NCBI GenBank assembly: GCA_038748065.1
Contig: JBCDJG010000006.1
Coordinates: 62,001-126,000 of the forward strand
Reading direction: 5' to 3'
Length of the DNA stretch: 64,000 nucleotides
From: JBCDJG01 sp038748065
GTDB lineage: Bacteria > Pseudomonadota > Gammaproteobacteria > Pseudomonadales > Halieaceae
Translations under genes and position numbers: made by a program
Shown here: piece by piece, positions 48,366 through 56,797 of the stretch
Numbering within the stretch: position 1 is the stretch's first letter
Layout: each line of letters opens with the position of its first letter
The notes under the pieces: generated by a model
Told to the model about the DNA's origin: nothing
Database searches by the model: none
What the model saw: only the letters and a program-made list of their open reading frames with translations

Positions 48366-50966
48366 ATGAAGACCGGAGAAATCCGCGAGGCCTTTCTCGC
48401 CTATTTTGAAGAACAGGGCCATACGCGCGTGCCCAGCTCGTCGCTGGTGCCCCACGATGACCCAACCCTGCTGTTCACGAACGCGGGCATGAACCAGTTC
48501 AAGGATACGTTTCTTGGCGCAGACCCGCGCAGCTACGTGCGCGCGACCTCAAGCCAGCGCTGCGTTCGTGCCGGCGGCAAGCACAATGACCTCGAGAATG
48601 TCGGCTATACGGCGCGGCACCATACTTTCTTTGAGATGCTCGGAAACTTCAGCTTCGGCGATTACTTCAAGACCGACGCCATCCGCTTTGCCTGGGGATT
48701 TCTCACCGGCACCCTGGGCCTGCCGCCGGAGCGGCTGTGGGTGACCTGTCATGTCTCCGACGATGAGGCGGAGGAAATCTGGGTCAATGAAATAGGCTTC
48801 CCGCGAGAGCGAATATCCCGGCTCGATGAGGACAACTTCTGGCAGATGGGCGATACCGGCCCCTGCGGTCCATGTACAGAGATTTTCTATGATCACGGGC
48901 CGGACGTGCCAGGCGGCCCGCCCGGCTCACCCGATGATGACCTGGATCGTTACATCGAGATCTGGAATCTCGTGTTTATGCAGTTCAATCGCGATGCCTC
49001 CGGTGAGATGAAGCCTCTGCCCAAGCCATCCGTTGATACGGGTATGGGACTGGAACGCATAGCCGCGGTGATGCAACACGTCCACAGCAATTACGAAATC
49101 GACCTGTTTGCCGCGCTGATCCGCGCGACCGCTGAGGCGCTGGGCACCCGGGATATCGAGGACAAGTCGCTGCGTGTGATTGCAGACCACATCCGCTCCT
49201 GTGCCTTCCTGATCACGGATGGTGTACTGCCGGGCAATGAAGGCCGGGGCTATGTGCTGCGCCGTATTCTGCGCCGCGCCATCCGCCACGGTAACAAGCT
49301 GGGCGCAACGGGGCCCTTCTTCCATAAGCTGGTGCCCACCCTGGTTGATCAGATGGGGCAGGCCTTTCCGGAGCTGGCGAAGGCCGGCGATGCTGTGCAG
49401 AAGGCGCTCCTGGCCGAGGAAGAGCAGTTTGCCAAAACGCTCGATAAGGGCATGGCTATCCTCGAAGAAGCGCTGGCGGCGCTGGATGGAACCGAGATAC
49501 CCGGGCAAGTGGTGTTCAAACTCTACGACACCTACGGCTTCCCCACGGACCTGACCAACGATATCGCCCGAGAGCGCGGCCTGACGCTGGACATGGCCGG
49601 CTATGACGCAGCCATGGACGAACAACGGAACCGCTCGCAGGAGGGCGGCGCCTTCAAGGTCGACTACAACGACATGCTTACGCTGGAAGGTAGCACTGAT
49701 TTTCTTGGCTACGAGTGTACTGAAAGCGAAGGCAGGGTGACTGCCTTGCTGCGCGCAGGCGAAAGCGTTGAGCTCATGGCCACCGATGAAGTGGGCGCGC
49801 TCGTACTGGATGCAACACCCTTCTATGCCGAGAGCGGCGGACAGGTAGGCGATACCGGTTACCTGACGGCGGCCGGAGTGAAGCTGGAGGTGACGGACAC
49901 CACGAAGGCGGGCGACCAGCATGTGCACCATGTGAAAGTGCTCGAGGGCAGCATTGCGGTGGGGGATACCGTATTGGCGACGGCCGATGCAGGCGTTCGC
50001 CAGCGTACCAGGCTGAACCACTCCGCGACGCACCTGATGCACGAAGCGCTGCGACGCGTGCTCGGGGAGCATGTGGCGCAGAAAGGCTCGCTGGTGGATT
50101 CCGAGCGGCTGCGCTTCGATTTCTCTCACGGAGAAGCGGTGAGTGCCGCGGAACTGAAAACGATCGAAAACATGGTGAACGCGCAGGTGCGTGCTAATAC
50201 CGAGGTCACGACCCGCCTGATGGACATGGAATCGGCCATTGAGGCCGGTGCCATGGCGCTCTTTGGTGAGAAGTACGGTGATGAAGTGCGCGTGCTCAGC
50301 ATGGGCGAAGACAGCTTTTCGGTGGAGCTCTGTGGCGGCACCCACGTGGATCGGACGGGCGATATTGGCCTGATGCGCATTGTTAGCGAATCCGGTGTAG
50401 CGGCCGGTGTCCGGCGTATAGAAGCTGTAACCGGGGAGGGCGCCCTGGCCTTGATTGACCGAGCTGAAGCGCAGTTGGCCGAGGTGCGTGAGGCGGTGAA
50501 GGCCGGTGCCGATAATGTGGCGGATAAAGTAGCGGCCCTGCGCAGCGATAACCGCGAACTGGAAAAGGAGATCGGCCGGCTGAAGCAGAAATTGGCCACC
50601 GGTGCCGGTAGCGACCTGACCGCTGACGCAGTTGAGGTTGCAGGTGTGAAGGTGCTTGCAGCTGTTGTTGAGGGCGCTGATGCCAAATCCCTGCGCGACA
50701 CCATGGACCAGGTGAAAAACAAGCTGGGCAGTGCGGTCGTGCTTCTAGCCGCCGTAGACGGTGACAAGGTGCCACTGGTGGCCGGCGTTACCAAAGATCT
50801 GACCGACCGGGTGAAGGCCGGCGATCTGATGAAGGAATTCGCCGGGCGCCTGGGCGGCAAAGGCGGTGGCCGACCAGATATGGCTCAGGGCGGCGGCTCT
50901 GATGCCGCAGGCCTGCCTGAGGCGCTGAAAGCCGTACCGGGTTGGGTGGAAGGCCATATCACATGA
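48366..50966 (+). CDS. alaS: Alanyl-tRNA synthetase
   Basis: 866 aa, the standard length. Class II catalytic domain (HHTFFEMLGNFSFGDYFK; RVIADHIRSCAFLITDGVLPGNEGRGYVLRRILRRAIRHG), editing domain with zinc ligands (LNHSATHLMHEALRRVLG ... LCGGTHVDRTGDIG), and the C-Ala region (residues about 700-866). It charges tRNA-Ala and hydrolyses mischarged Ser/Gly. Its stop overlaps the lysC start by 4 nt (ATGA). The order alaS-lysC-csrA-tRNA-Ser is conserved in many gammaproteobacteria. Confidence 0.98.
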   Translation: MKTGEIREAFLAYFEEQGHTRVPSSSLVPHDDPTLLFTNAGMNQFKDTFLGADPRSYVRATSSQRCVRAGGKHNDLENVGYTARHHTFFEMLGNFSFGDYFKTDAIRFAWGFLTGTLGLPPERLWVTCHVSDDEAEEIWVNEIGFPRERISRLDEDNFWQMGDTGPCGPCTEIFYDHGPDVPGGPPGSPDDDLDRYIEIWNLVFMQFNRDASGEMKPLPKPSVDTGMGLERIAAVMQHVHSNYEIDLFAALIRATAEALGTRDIEDKSLRVIADHIRSCAFLITDGVLPGNEGRGYVLRRILRRAIRHGNKLGATGPFFHKLVPTLVDQMGQAFPELAKAGDAVQKALLAEEEQFAKTLDKGMAILEEALAALDGTEIPGQVVFKLYDTYGFPTDLTNDIARERGLTLDMAGYDAAMDEQRNRSQEGGAFKVDYNDMLTLEGSTDFLGYECTESEGRVTALLRAGESVELMATDEVGALVLDATPFYAESGGQVGDTGYLTAAGVKLEVTDTTKAGDQHVHHVKVLEGSIAVGDTVLATADAGVRQRTRLNHSATHLMHEALRRVLGEHVAQKGSLVDSERLRFDFSHGEAVSAAELKTIENMVNAQVRANTEVTTRLMDMESAIEAGAMALFGEKYGDEVRVLSMGEDSFSVELCGGTHVDRTGDIGLMRIVSESGVAAGVRRIEAVTGEGALALIDRAEAQLAEVREAVKAGADNVADKVAALRSDNRELEKEIGRLKQKLATGAGSDLTADAVEVAGVKVLAAVVEGADAKSLRDTMDQVKNKLGSAVVLLAAVDGDKVPLVAGVTKDLTDRVKAGDLMKEFAGRLGGKGGGRPDMAQGGGSDAAGLPEALKAVPGWVEGHIT

Positions 50967-52204
50967 GCCTCGTCGTCCAAAAGTTCGGCGGTACCTCCGT
51001 CGGCTCCATCGAGCGCATCGAGCACGTGGCGGAGAAGGTTAAAGCCTTCCGCGAGGGCGGAGATGAGGTCGTGGTCGTGGTTTCTGCCATGTCGGGTGAG
51101 ACAAACCGCCTGATTGGCCTCGCTCACGAAGTCCAGGACCGCCCCGTGCCGCGAGAGATGGATGTGTTGGTATCCACCGGCGAGCAGGTCACGACCGCGC
51201 TGCTCTCCATGGCACTTAATAAGCGCGGTGTTAAGGCCAAAAGCTACAACGGCAGCCAGGTGCGCATTCTCACCGACGACGCGCATACCAAGGCGCGCAT
51301 CAAGGATATTGACGACGAGCGCCTGCATGCAGACCTCGAAGATGGCTATGTAATCGTTGTGGCAGGCTTTCAGGGTGTAGATGAGGCGGGGAATATCACC
51401 ACGCTGGGCCGCGGTGGCTCAGACACCACCGCAGTTGCCCTGGCGGCCGCGCTTAAGGCCGATGAGTGCCAGATCTACACAGACGTGGATGGCGTGTACA
51501 CCACCGACCCACGCGTGGTGGACGGCGCGCGCCGCCTCGACAAAATCACCTTTGAAGAAATGCTGGAGATGGCCAGCATGGGCTCGAAGGTGCTGCAAAT
51601 TCGGGCGGTGGAATTCGCCGGTAAATACAATGTGCCTCTGCGCGTTCTGCACAGTTTCCAGGACGGCCCGGGCACACTCATCTCCCTGGAGGATGTGAAC
51701 GACATGGAAACCCCAACGATTGCCGGCATCGCCTTCAATCGCGACGAGGCCAAGCTCACCATATTGGGCGTGCCCGACACGCCCGGCGTGGCCTATGGAA
51801 TTCTGGGCCCGATCGGTGAGGCTAATATCGAGGTAGATGTCATTGTGCAGAACGTGGCCGACGACAACACCACGGATTTCACCTTCACCGTGGCCCGTGG
51901 TGACCTCGAGCGTGCCGAGGAGATCCTCGGTGAAGTGGCCCAAAAACTGGGCGCGAGCGAGGTGCGTTCAGACGCTCGCATCGCCAAGGTCTCTGTTGTT
52001 GGTGTGGGCATGCGCTCGCACTCGGGTGTGGCTAGCCAGATGTTCGCCACGCTGGCCGAGCTTGGCATCAACATTCAGATGATCACCACAAGCGAGATTA
52101 AGATCTCCGTAATTATCGAGGAAAAGTTCCTTGAACTCGCCGTGCGCGGCCTGCACTCATCATTTGGGCTCGACACGGAACCCACCGACGAAAGCGCTGC
52201 CTAA
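50963..52204 (+). CDS. lysC: Aspartate kinase
   Basis: 413 aa from ATG 50963. Kinase motif VVQKFGGTSVGS, ATP/aspartate-site GRGGSDTTAVALAAALKADECQIYTDVDGVYTTDPR, and two C-terminal ACT domains (EAKLTILGVPDTPGVAYGI; AKVSVVGVGMRSHSGVASQMF) for feedback control by lysine/threonine. First enzyme of the aspartate family pathway, so it supplies the DapD/DapE branch also seen in this window. It overlaps alaS; csrA follows after 159 nt. Confidence 0.97.
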   Translation: MSLVVQKFGGTSVGSIERIEHVAEKVKAFREGGDEVVVVVSAMSGETNRLIGLAHEVQDRPVPREMDVLVSTGEQVTTALLSMALNKRGVKAKSYNGSQVRILTDDAHTKARIKDIDDERLHADLEDGYVIVVAGFQGVDEAGNITTLGRGGSDTTAVALAAALKADECQIYTDVDGVYTTDPRVVDGARRLDKITFEEMLEMASMGSKVLQIRAVEFAGKYNVPLRVLHSFQDGPGTLISLEDVNDMETPTIAGIAFNRDEAKLTILGVPDTPGVAYGILGPIGEANIEVDVIVQNVADDNTTDFTFTVARGDLERAEEILGEVAQKLGASEVRSDARIAKVSVVGVGMRSHSGVASQMFATLAELGINIQMITTSEIKISVIIEEKFLELAVRGLHSSFGLDTEPTDESAA

Positions 52205-52363
52205 GCATATGGCACCCGAGTGATAGGAGGGGTCCAGCGGCTTCTGCGGCTCGCCCCTTACGCCGGGAAGCGCGCCACAAAGCCCAAAACCAGGTTTCTT
52301 GCTGCCTTTGCAAATCCCCGGTATTGGACTAAAACTAACGTACAGCGCCAGTAGGTAAAGGAT
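52205..52363 (+). promoter_or_regulatory. lysC-csrA intergenic region
   Basis: 159 nt without an ORF. It contains an A-rich stretch before csrA (TAAAACTAACG and AGGTAAAGGATATG with AGG near the start codon) and probably carries the csrA promoter, but I could not single out convincing -35/-10 boxes. Confidence 0.4.
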
Positions 52364-52558
52364 ATGTTGATTTTGACACGCAGGGTGGGTGAATCCCTTA
52401 TGGTCGGTGAGGAAATCACCGTCACCGTTCTGGGTGTCAAAGGCAACCAGGTGCGTATTGGCGTCAATGCGCCCCGGGATGTTTCCGTCCACCGCGAAGA
52501 GATCTTCAACCGGATTCAGGACGACGGTGAAAAGCCTGCTGACAAGCCAGCCGAGTAG
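52364..52558 (+). CDS. csrA: Carbon storage regulator CsrA
   Basis: 64 aa. The complete CsrA sequence is visible: MLILTRRVGESLMVGEEI, then VLGVKGNQVRIGVNAP and VSVHREEIF with the RNA-contacting Leu/Arg residues. Homodimeric RNA-binding protein that blocks or alters translation at GGA motifs. It lies in the conserved lysC-csrA-tRNA-Ser order; the tail KPADKPAE is a normal variable end. Confidence 0.97.
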   Translation: MLILTRRVGESLMVGEEITVTVLGVKGNQVRIGVNAPRDVSVHREEIFNRIQDDGEKPADKPAE

Positions 52559-52644
52559 CGCGATCTCCCTTTGATTTCCCCTCCGTTATGGTATGATGCC
52601 GCGCTCTCGGCAGGGGCAGGTTTTGCAACTTCCGAGACACCCAC

Positions 52645-52734
52645 GGAGAGCTGGCCGAGTGGTCGAAGGCGCACCCCTGCTAAGGGTGTATAGGTTGATC
52701 CCTATCGAGGGTTCGAATCCCTCGCTCTCCGCCA
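52645..52734 (+). tRNA. tRNA-Ser (GCU)
   Basis: 90 nt with all arms: acceptor GGAGAGC/GCTCTCC plus G and an encoded CCA end, anticodon stem CACCC/GGGTG with loop CTGCTAA (anticodon GCT at 52679-52681), a long variable arm (class II), and T loop GGTTCGAATCC. It decodes AGC/AGU. Located after csrA, as in many gammaproteobacteria. Confidence 0.97.
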
Positions 52735-52742
52735 TCTGAAAT

Positions 52743-52770
52743 AAGAAAGGCACCCTCGGGTGCCTTTCTT
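52743..52770 (+). terminator. Terminator of the csrA/tRNA-Ser transcript
   Basis: 13-bp perfect stem (52743-52755 with 52758-52770, AAGAAAGGCACCC...), 2-nt apparent loop, followed by GTTTC; it starts 9 nt after the tRNA. Confidence 0.85.
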
Positions 52771-52797
52771 GTTTCAGCCAGCTGCGAGCGCGGTCTT

Positions 52798-52920
52798 GGT
52801 TCGAACCCTTGCTCGAAAAACTCTCCCTAAGGGAGAGTTTTGACGCCGCAGCGTAGCGAAGGCGCCCCGCAGGGGGTCGGAACACCCCGTAGGGTGTTCT
52901 GATCAATCCCTCGCCCGGAG
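52798..52920. repeat. Hairpin-rich region with decayed tRNA 3'-end copies
   Basis: GGTTCGAACCCTTGCTC (52798-52814) and CAATCCCTCGCCC (within 52901-52920) resemble the T-loop/acceptor end of the tRNA-Ser just upstream. Between them are a perfect 11-bp hairpin with A4/T4 flanks (52817-52827 with 52831-52841) and an 8-bp hairpin GAACACCC/GGGTGTTC (52880-52887 with 52892-52899). This looks like attachment-site or duplication scars. Confidence 0.55.
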
Positions 52921-53203
52921 TGCTAAGACTTGGCCGATAGTCCGGTCTGAGAGATCTGTAGTGGAGCTAGTAGACCTCCAGCCCAAACCCAGAACCACAC
53001 CTCACGTCGCATCCTTACAGAACGCCAACCAACACTGCTCACCGGGCTCACGTACGGCGCTCGGCGGACAACTGGAGAGGTTCAGTGAACAAACCCAGAT
53101 GAGCTCTTAGGCGCCTGGCTCGAGAGGCTCTCTGAAAAAAGCACTCGATGATCTGTACGGGTGCGTCGCAGGCGTTTTAGATTGAATGCTCGGGATCCCC
53201 CGT
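52921..53203. other. Gene-free stretch
   Basis: About 280 nt between the tRNA-derived repeats and the beta-helix protein gene. I see no convincing ORF, RNA or repeat beyond short GC clusters. Confidence 0.5.
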
Positions 53204-54436
53204 CTAGGGGCATAGAACTTGATCACCCGTGCCTGAAGTCTGCTGTGCAGTAGTGAAGGGCTGACAGGTAAAGTCTGCCCGATCGACAAAGCCCAGGCTT
53301 GAGAAAGATGAAAACTCTTCGATCGAGAACTGAGTATTCGAATCCACGGACACTGAGCCGCCTGCCCACGAAACTTCAGAGCGGGCGATACGGACGGGAT
53401 TGGAGTTTATGTTGACGTTTCCGATCGAGTTTACTGTAGCGAAACGCGAGTTCACAACGTCGAGCCTGCCACTGTCAAGCAGAACATCGCCACCATTGAG
53501 AAATGCTACCATTAGGGAGTCAAACATTTGGGTCTCTCCCTCCACTGAGAAGCCGTTGCTGCCCACAAAGACTTGCAGTCTAGAGGTTGAAATTGACAAT
53601 GCGACGTTGCTGTCTGACCCTGAGACTATCTCAGCATCCAATAAATCAAGCTGAGCGTCCGAGGCCGTGAGTCCCCCGTCGAGGTTGAGTCCAGTCACTA
53701 ACTGTTGACCATTACTAGCGCTTCCCTGAGCAACTGCGCCGTTCAATACCTGTAATGCATCTCGCGTGCCTTTGAGTTCAGTTAGCCCAAGCAATGAGAC
53801 GGTGCTCTTATCGCTGACGAGTAATCCGCGCGATCCAGTGTCGTTCTCCACCGAGGAGTTGGTCATAGATACACTGCTTTGTGAGGTAACCCGCATGAGC
53901 AGAGAATCCGAGCTTCCGTCATTGGTTACCACGAGATTTTCCAGGGCAGCCTGCGAGAACGTGACAGTGAGTGCGGTTCCAAATGCGGTACTGTTTGCCG
54001 CACTCGCGATTCTGAGGTCTGAGATAGACACGCCTGTAGAGGCGTCAATGAGTAGAGCCGGTTGGTCTCCGGATGTGCCTGTGATGCTCGCGCCTGACGC
54101 ACCCACCAAGCTAACGTCGTGCATACCTCGAATCTGCACGGGCCCACACGCACCCGCCACGTTAACGCGGATGCGACCAAAGGGCCGTGTATCTAATGCT
54201 TCTTGGAGAGCGGCGGGGTTAGGCTCCAGCCCGGAGCAGTTGATATCCAGCTCGATTAGCTCGTAATTCGACAGCGCATCAATCCGTGAATTGAGGAACT
54301 CAAAGTTCTCGTTGACCTCGGCAGCAACAGCCGGCGTGTCCTCAACAAAGGTGTTCGGAAGGTCTGCACTAACAAACGAGCTTATACTCAGAACCGCCGT
54401 GCTCAGTGCAGCTAATGGCAGATATCTGCATTTCAT
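53204..54436 (-). CDS. Secreted protein, probable right-handed beta-helix
   Basis: 410 aa; I do not recognise a named family. A signal peptide (LAALSTAVLSISSFVSA) is followed by LPNTFVEDTPAVAAEVNENFEFLNSRI, a motif found after the signal in many exported marine-bacterial proteins, probably a short trimerising coiled coil. Residues about 90-380 have a repeating Val/Ile/Leu-Ser/Asn/Asp pattern (for example VSISDLRIAS, LENLVVTNDG, VSMTNSSVEN, LDVVNSRFAT) like parallel beta-helices of pectate lyases and adhesins. Cysteines are few (C67, C96, near the C-terminus). Base composition looks lower in GC than its neighbours. Confidence 0.65.
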   Translation of the reverse strand: MKCRYLPLAALSTAVLSISSFVSADLPNTFVEDTPAVAAEVNENFEFLNSRIDALSNYELIELDINCSGLEPNPAALQEALDTRPFGRIRVNVAGACGPVQIRGMHDVSLVGASGASITGTSGDQPALLIDASTGVSISDLRIASAANSTAFGTALTVTFSQAALENLVVTNDGSSDSLLMRVTSQSSVSMTNSSVENDTGSRGLLVSDKSTVSLLGLTELKGTRDALQVLNGAVAQGSASNGQQLVTGLNLDGGLTASDAQLDLLDAEIVSGSDSNVALSISTSRLQVFVGSNGFSVEGETQMFDSLMVAFLNGGDVLLDSGRLDVVNSRFATVNSIGNVNINSNPVRIARSEVSWAGGSVSVDSNTQFSIEEFSSFSSLGFVDRADFTCQPFTTAQQTSGTGDQVLCP

Positions 54437-54642
54437 CGCGCTTTATGCTCCTGTCCCGATCCACCCCGGTGGTTATGAAGCCTACAGTAAGTCTTGGCAA
54501 CGATCCAACGTGGGACAGACTGCCTTCGGCCCCCATAGCTGCCACGCTCATGCCTCCAATTCCGCGCGCGTATCGCAGCCCACCGGCGAAGCCCCATCCA
54601 CCGTATACTCCGTTTCTGATCTCAGCCAGTATGACGTGATGA

Positions 54643-55416
54643 ATGAGTGAATTTGATCTGCTGTACATCTGCACAGATAACAACGCGACCTCCCGCGCAG
54701 GTCTTGAAAACCTGCACAAAGCAGGATTCAGCTGCCTTGTTATCGCGTATGAGCTACCCCACCTGCGCTATGACCCAAAGCAGCCTGAGGAGCTGTATTG
54801 CAAGCCCTTGCCTCATCGCAAGCGCTGGCTCAAGGATCAAAGCAGCACGGTATATTGTCATGCGCAGGGCATACCCTATTTCCTGACACACGAGACCGAC
54901 CTCGACTCGCTGTTGCCCCTGCTGCGGGCCCTGCAGTTTGACTACGTGCTCATCAACGAGTGGTCTGCGAAGCTTTCAATGGATATAGCCCGTCTGGCCA
55001 AGATCGAGGCAATGAACTGCCACCCGAGCTTCTTGCCTGAATATCGTGGCGGCAATATCACTTATGCGCCCTTGATCAACGGCGAGACCGATTCGGGCCT
55101 TACGGTGCATGTTCTTACCGAGAAGTTCGATGCCGGAAAGATTCTCGCGCGCAGGCGTTTTCCAATCGCAAAGAACGAAACCACAGTAGGTCTAACCTTC
55201 AAGCGCTCGCTGTATGTTGGTGATGTGCTGCTTGAAGCGCTCGAAAAAGCAGGTAGGCCGTCAGAATATCTGGAAAACCCGGAATCGCCATTCTGGTACA
55301 GGCAAAGTCGCCGGAGTTACGTGGCTTACCGTGTGATCAACTGGCTGCGCCGCATCATAGGCTTGCGCGGGCTACGCAGGAGTGCCGAAGCCGCTCGTTG
55401 GCTCGACAGACTCTGA
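54643..55416 (+). CDS. Formyltransferase family protein
   Basis: 257 aa with a formyltransferase (Fmt/PurN/ArnA-like) domain: YVLINEWSAKLS, then the catalytic segment AMNCHPSFLPEYRGGNI (Asn and His of the N-H-D triad) and GLTVHVLTEKFDAGKIL (Asp). It would transfer formyl from 10-formyl-THF, perhaps to an amino sugar on a surface glycan, by analogy with sugar N-formyltransferases; the true Met-tRNA formyltransferase is longer and lies elsewhere. The basic C-terminal 50 residues are not recognised. No glycan genes flank it closely. Confidence 0.75.
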   Translation: MSEFDLLYICTDNNATSRAGLENLHKAGFSCLVIAYELPHLRYDPKQPEELYCKPLPHRKRWLKDQSSTVYCHAQGIPYFLTHETDLDSLLPLLRALQFDYVLINEWSAKLSMDIARLAKIEAMNCHPSFLPEYRGGNITYAPLINGETDSGLTVHVLTEKFDAGKILARRRFPIAKNETTVGLTFKRSLYVGDVLLEALEKAGRPSEYLENPESPFWYRQSRRSYVAYRVINWLRRIIGLRGLRRSAEAARWLDRL

Positions 55417-55525
55417 GATCCCGATATGGCCGAGCTAGATTTGATCTCTCACCTTTGATCGAGACGCAAGCTCACAACACGGCTCTCTGGTCTACACCAA
55501 GCTCGTGATGCACGCGAGAGAGTTG

Positions 55526-56473
55526 CTAGCGAGTCTTTGCGCGCCTGGCGAGCATGGCGTTGAGGAAGAGGCCTGCGTTGGCCTCGCCTTTGTGCTTGAA
55601 CTCGGCAAATTCGTTGGGGTTCTCGTTTCCGACGATATCGCTGATGGCGCGTATCTGCAGAATCGGCACGCCGTTCGCAAGCGCCACCTGTGCCAGCGCC
55701 GCGCTTTCCATATCTACCGTACCGGTACCCCAGTGCTCGCGGACGAACAAGGAAAAGGCGGCATCGTCGTTGAAGGCCAGGCCCGAGCCACCAACGCCAT
55801 CGACGAGAATAGCCGCTTCTTCACCATGCGCGTTCTGCAGCGATATGTCTGCCGCTGTTGCGCGAGCCAGTGCCAACCATGCCTCATCTGTGGGGTAGTA
55901 AGAAATCTCTCGCCCCTGCGTGTCACCCTCTGAGCGTACAGTCATCTTGTAGGGGTAGAAGTTGCCGAAGTGAGCCTCTGTGATGTGTTCCTGCATAAAG
56001 GGCGGCACGCGGTAGCCCCCAGGGGCCTTTTCATCTGCGGTGAATTTTGCCCCGAAATCGTAGTGATGCCAGCGGGCGGGAATAGCGAGGTCGCCCTTTT
56101 TCAGCTGCGGGTCCAGCGCGCCCGCAACCCCGGAAAACAGGATTGCTTGCACATCAAACTCTGAGAGTGCCAGCTGCAGCGTCATAGCGGCGTTGGTCAG
56201 GCCAATACCACTTTCAAACAGGATTACTGCCTGGTCGTGCACCTGTCCCAATTCGAAACGAACCCCGTTGATTTCACGGACAGAGGAGACGTCCAGTCCG
56301 TCCAGCGCACCACGTAAGTGCACATACTCTCCTTCATAGGCTGCAACCAGTGCAATGCGAGATTCCGCCATACCGAGTACCGGTATGAACAGTGCAACGA
56401 GGGTGAGAACCAGCGGCCGCAGGTGTCTTTGCACTGAGTGCCCTCTGTCGTTTCGTTCGGTATCTGTGATCAT
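55526..56473 (-). CDS. Exported 5'-methylthioadenosine/S-adenosylhomocysteine nucleosidase-like protein
   Basis: 315 aa from ATG 56473. An N-terminal hydrophobic segment (PLVLTLVALFIPVLGMAE) acts as signal or anchor. The nucleoside phosphorylase/MTAN fold follows: ILFSGVAGALDPQLKKGDLAIP, then GTVDMESAALAQVALANGVPILQIRAISDIVGNENP, which contains the purine-binding Glu and catalytic Asp of MTAN enzymes. It cleaves MTA/SAH-like nucleosides; export would place it in the periplasm, unlike cytoplasmic Pfs. A longer frame runs to 56569 but would put the hydrophobic segment too far in. Confidence 0.8.
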   Translation of the reverse strand: MITDTERNDRGHSVQRHLRPLVLTLVALFIPVLGMAESRIALVAAYEGEYVHLRGALDGLDVSSVREINGVRFELGQVHDQAVILFESGIGLTNAAMTLQLALSEFDVQAILFSGVAGALDPQLKKGDLAIPARWHHYDFGAKFTADEKAPGGYRVPPFMQEHITEAHFGNFYPYKMTVRSEGDTQGREISYYPTDEAWLALARATAADISLQNAHGEEAAILVDGVGGSGLAFNDDAAFSLFVREHWGTGTVDMESAALAQVALANGVPILQIRAISDIVGNENPNEFAEFKHKGEANAGLFLNAMLARRAKTR

Positions 56474-56797
56474 TTCTGTCGTCCCATTGATGCAGTGTGC
56501 TTGTGACGCCTTTTTGACTCGGCAACTAAGCACAGACTTACCAAGAACAGCCTCGCAACTGTCTAGCAATTATTTAGCAACTAGGCAGCAACTAGCGTGC
56601 CAAATCGCCCGCGGCGATGCTTTCCGCTGTTTCTCTAAAACCGGTATTTGTTACAAGAATTTCAAGGCTCGCTACATATGCAATTGCGAATCATTATCGT
56701 TATCATTAGAATTCAGGGCAGGCAGAGTGCTGTACCGCGTAAGCCCCTTGACTCTGTATCCAGCCATCACCCCGTCTTTGGTAGAGGTAGCGAAGCC
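56474..56797. other. Intergenic region with Fur-like box between nucleosidase and TonB receptor
   Basis: 324 nt separating divergent genes. It holds short direct repeats of TAGCAAC-like units (56563-56596, several near copies) and the Fur-like box listed separately; no gene is visible. Confidence 0.5.
56686..56704 (+). promoter_or_regulatory. Fur-like box upstream of TonB siderophore receptor
   Basis: GCGAATCATTATCGTTATC; its reverse complement matches 15 of 19 positions of the Fur consensus. The receptor start codon is 94 nt downstream. It is the best Fur match of the three in the window. Confidence 0.75.

Noticed and set aside
48927..50345. 472-codon minus-strand frame inside alaS
   Set aside because: Antisense shadow; the sense strand is certain alaS.
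52586..52906. Minus-strand frame with SEGFEPS-like peptide
   Set aside because: It is the antisense reading of the tRNA-Ser gene, a well-known spurious ORF.
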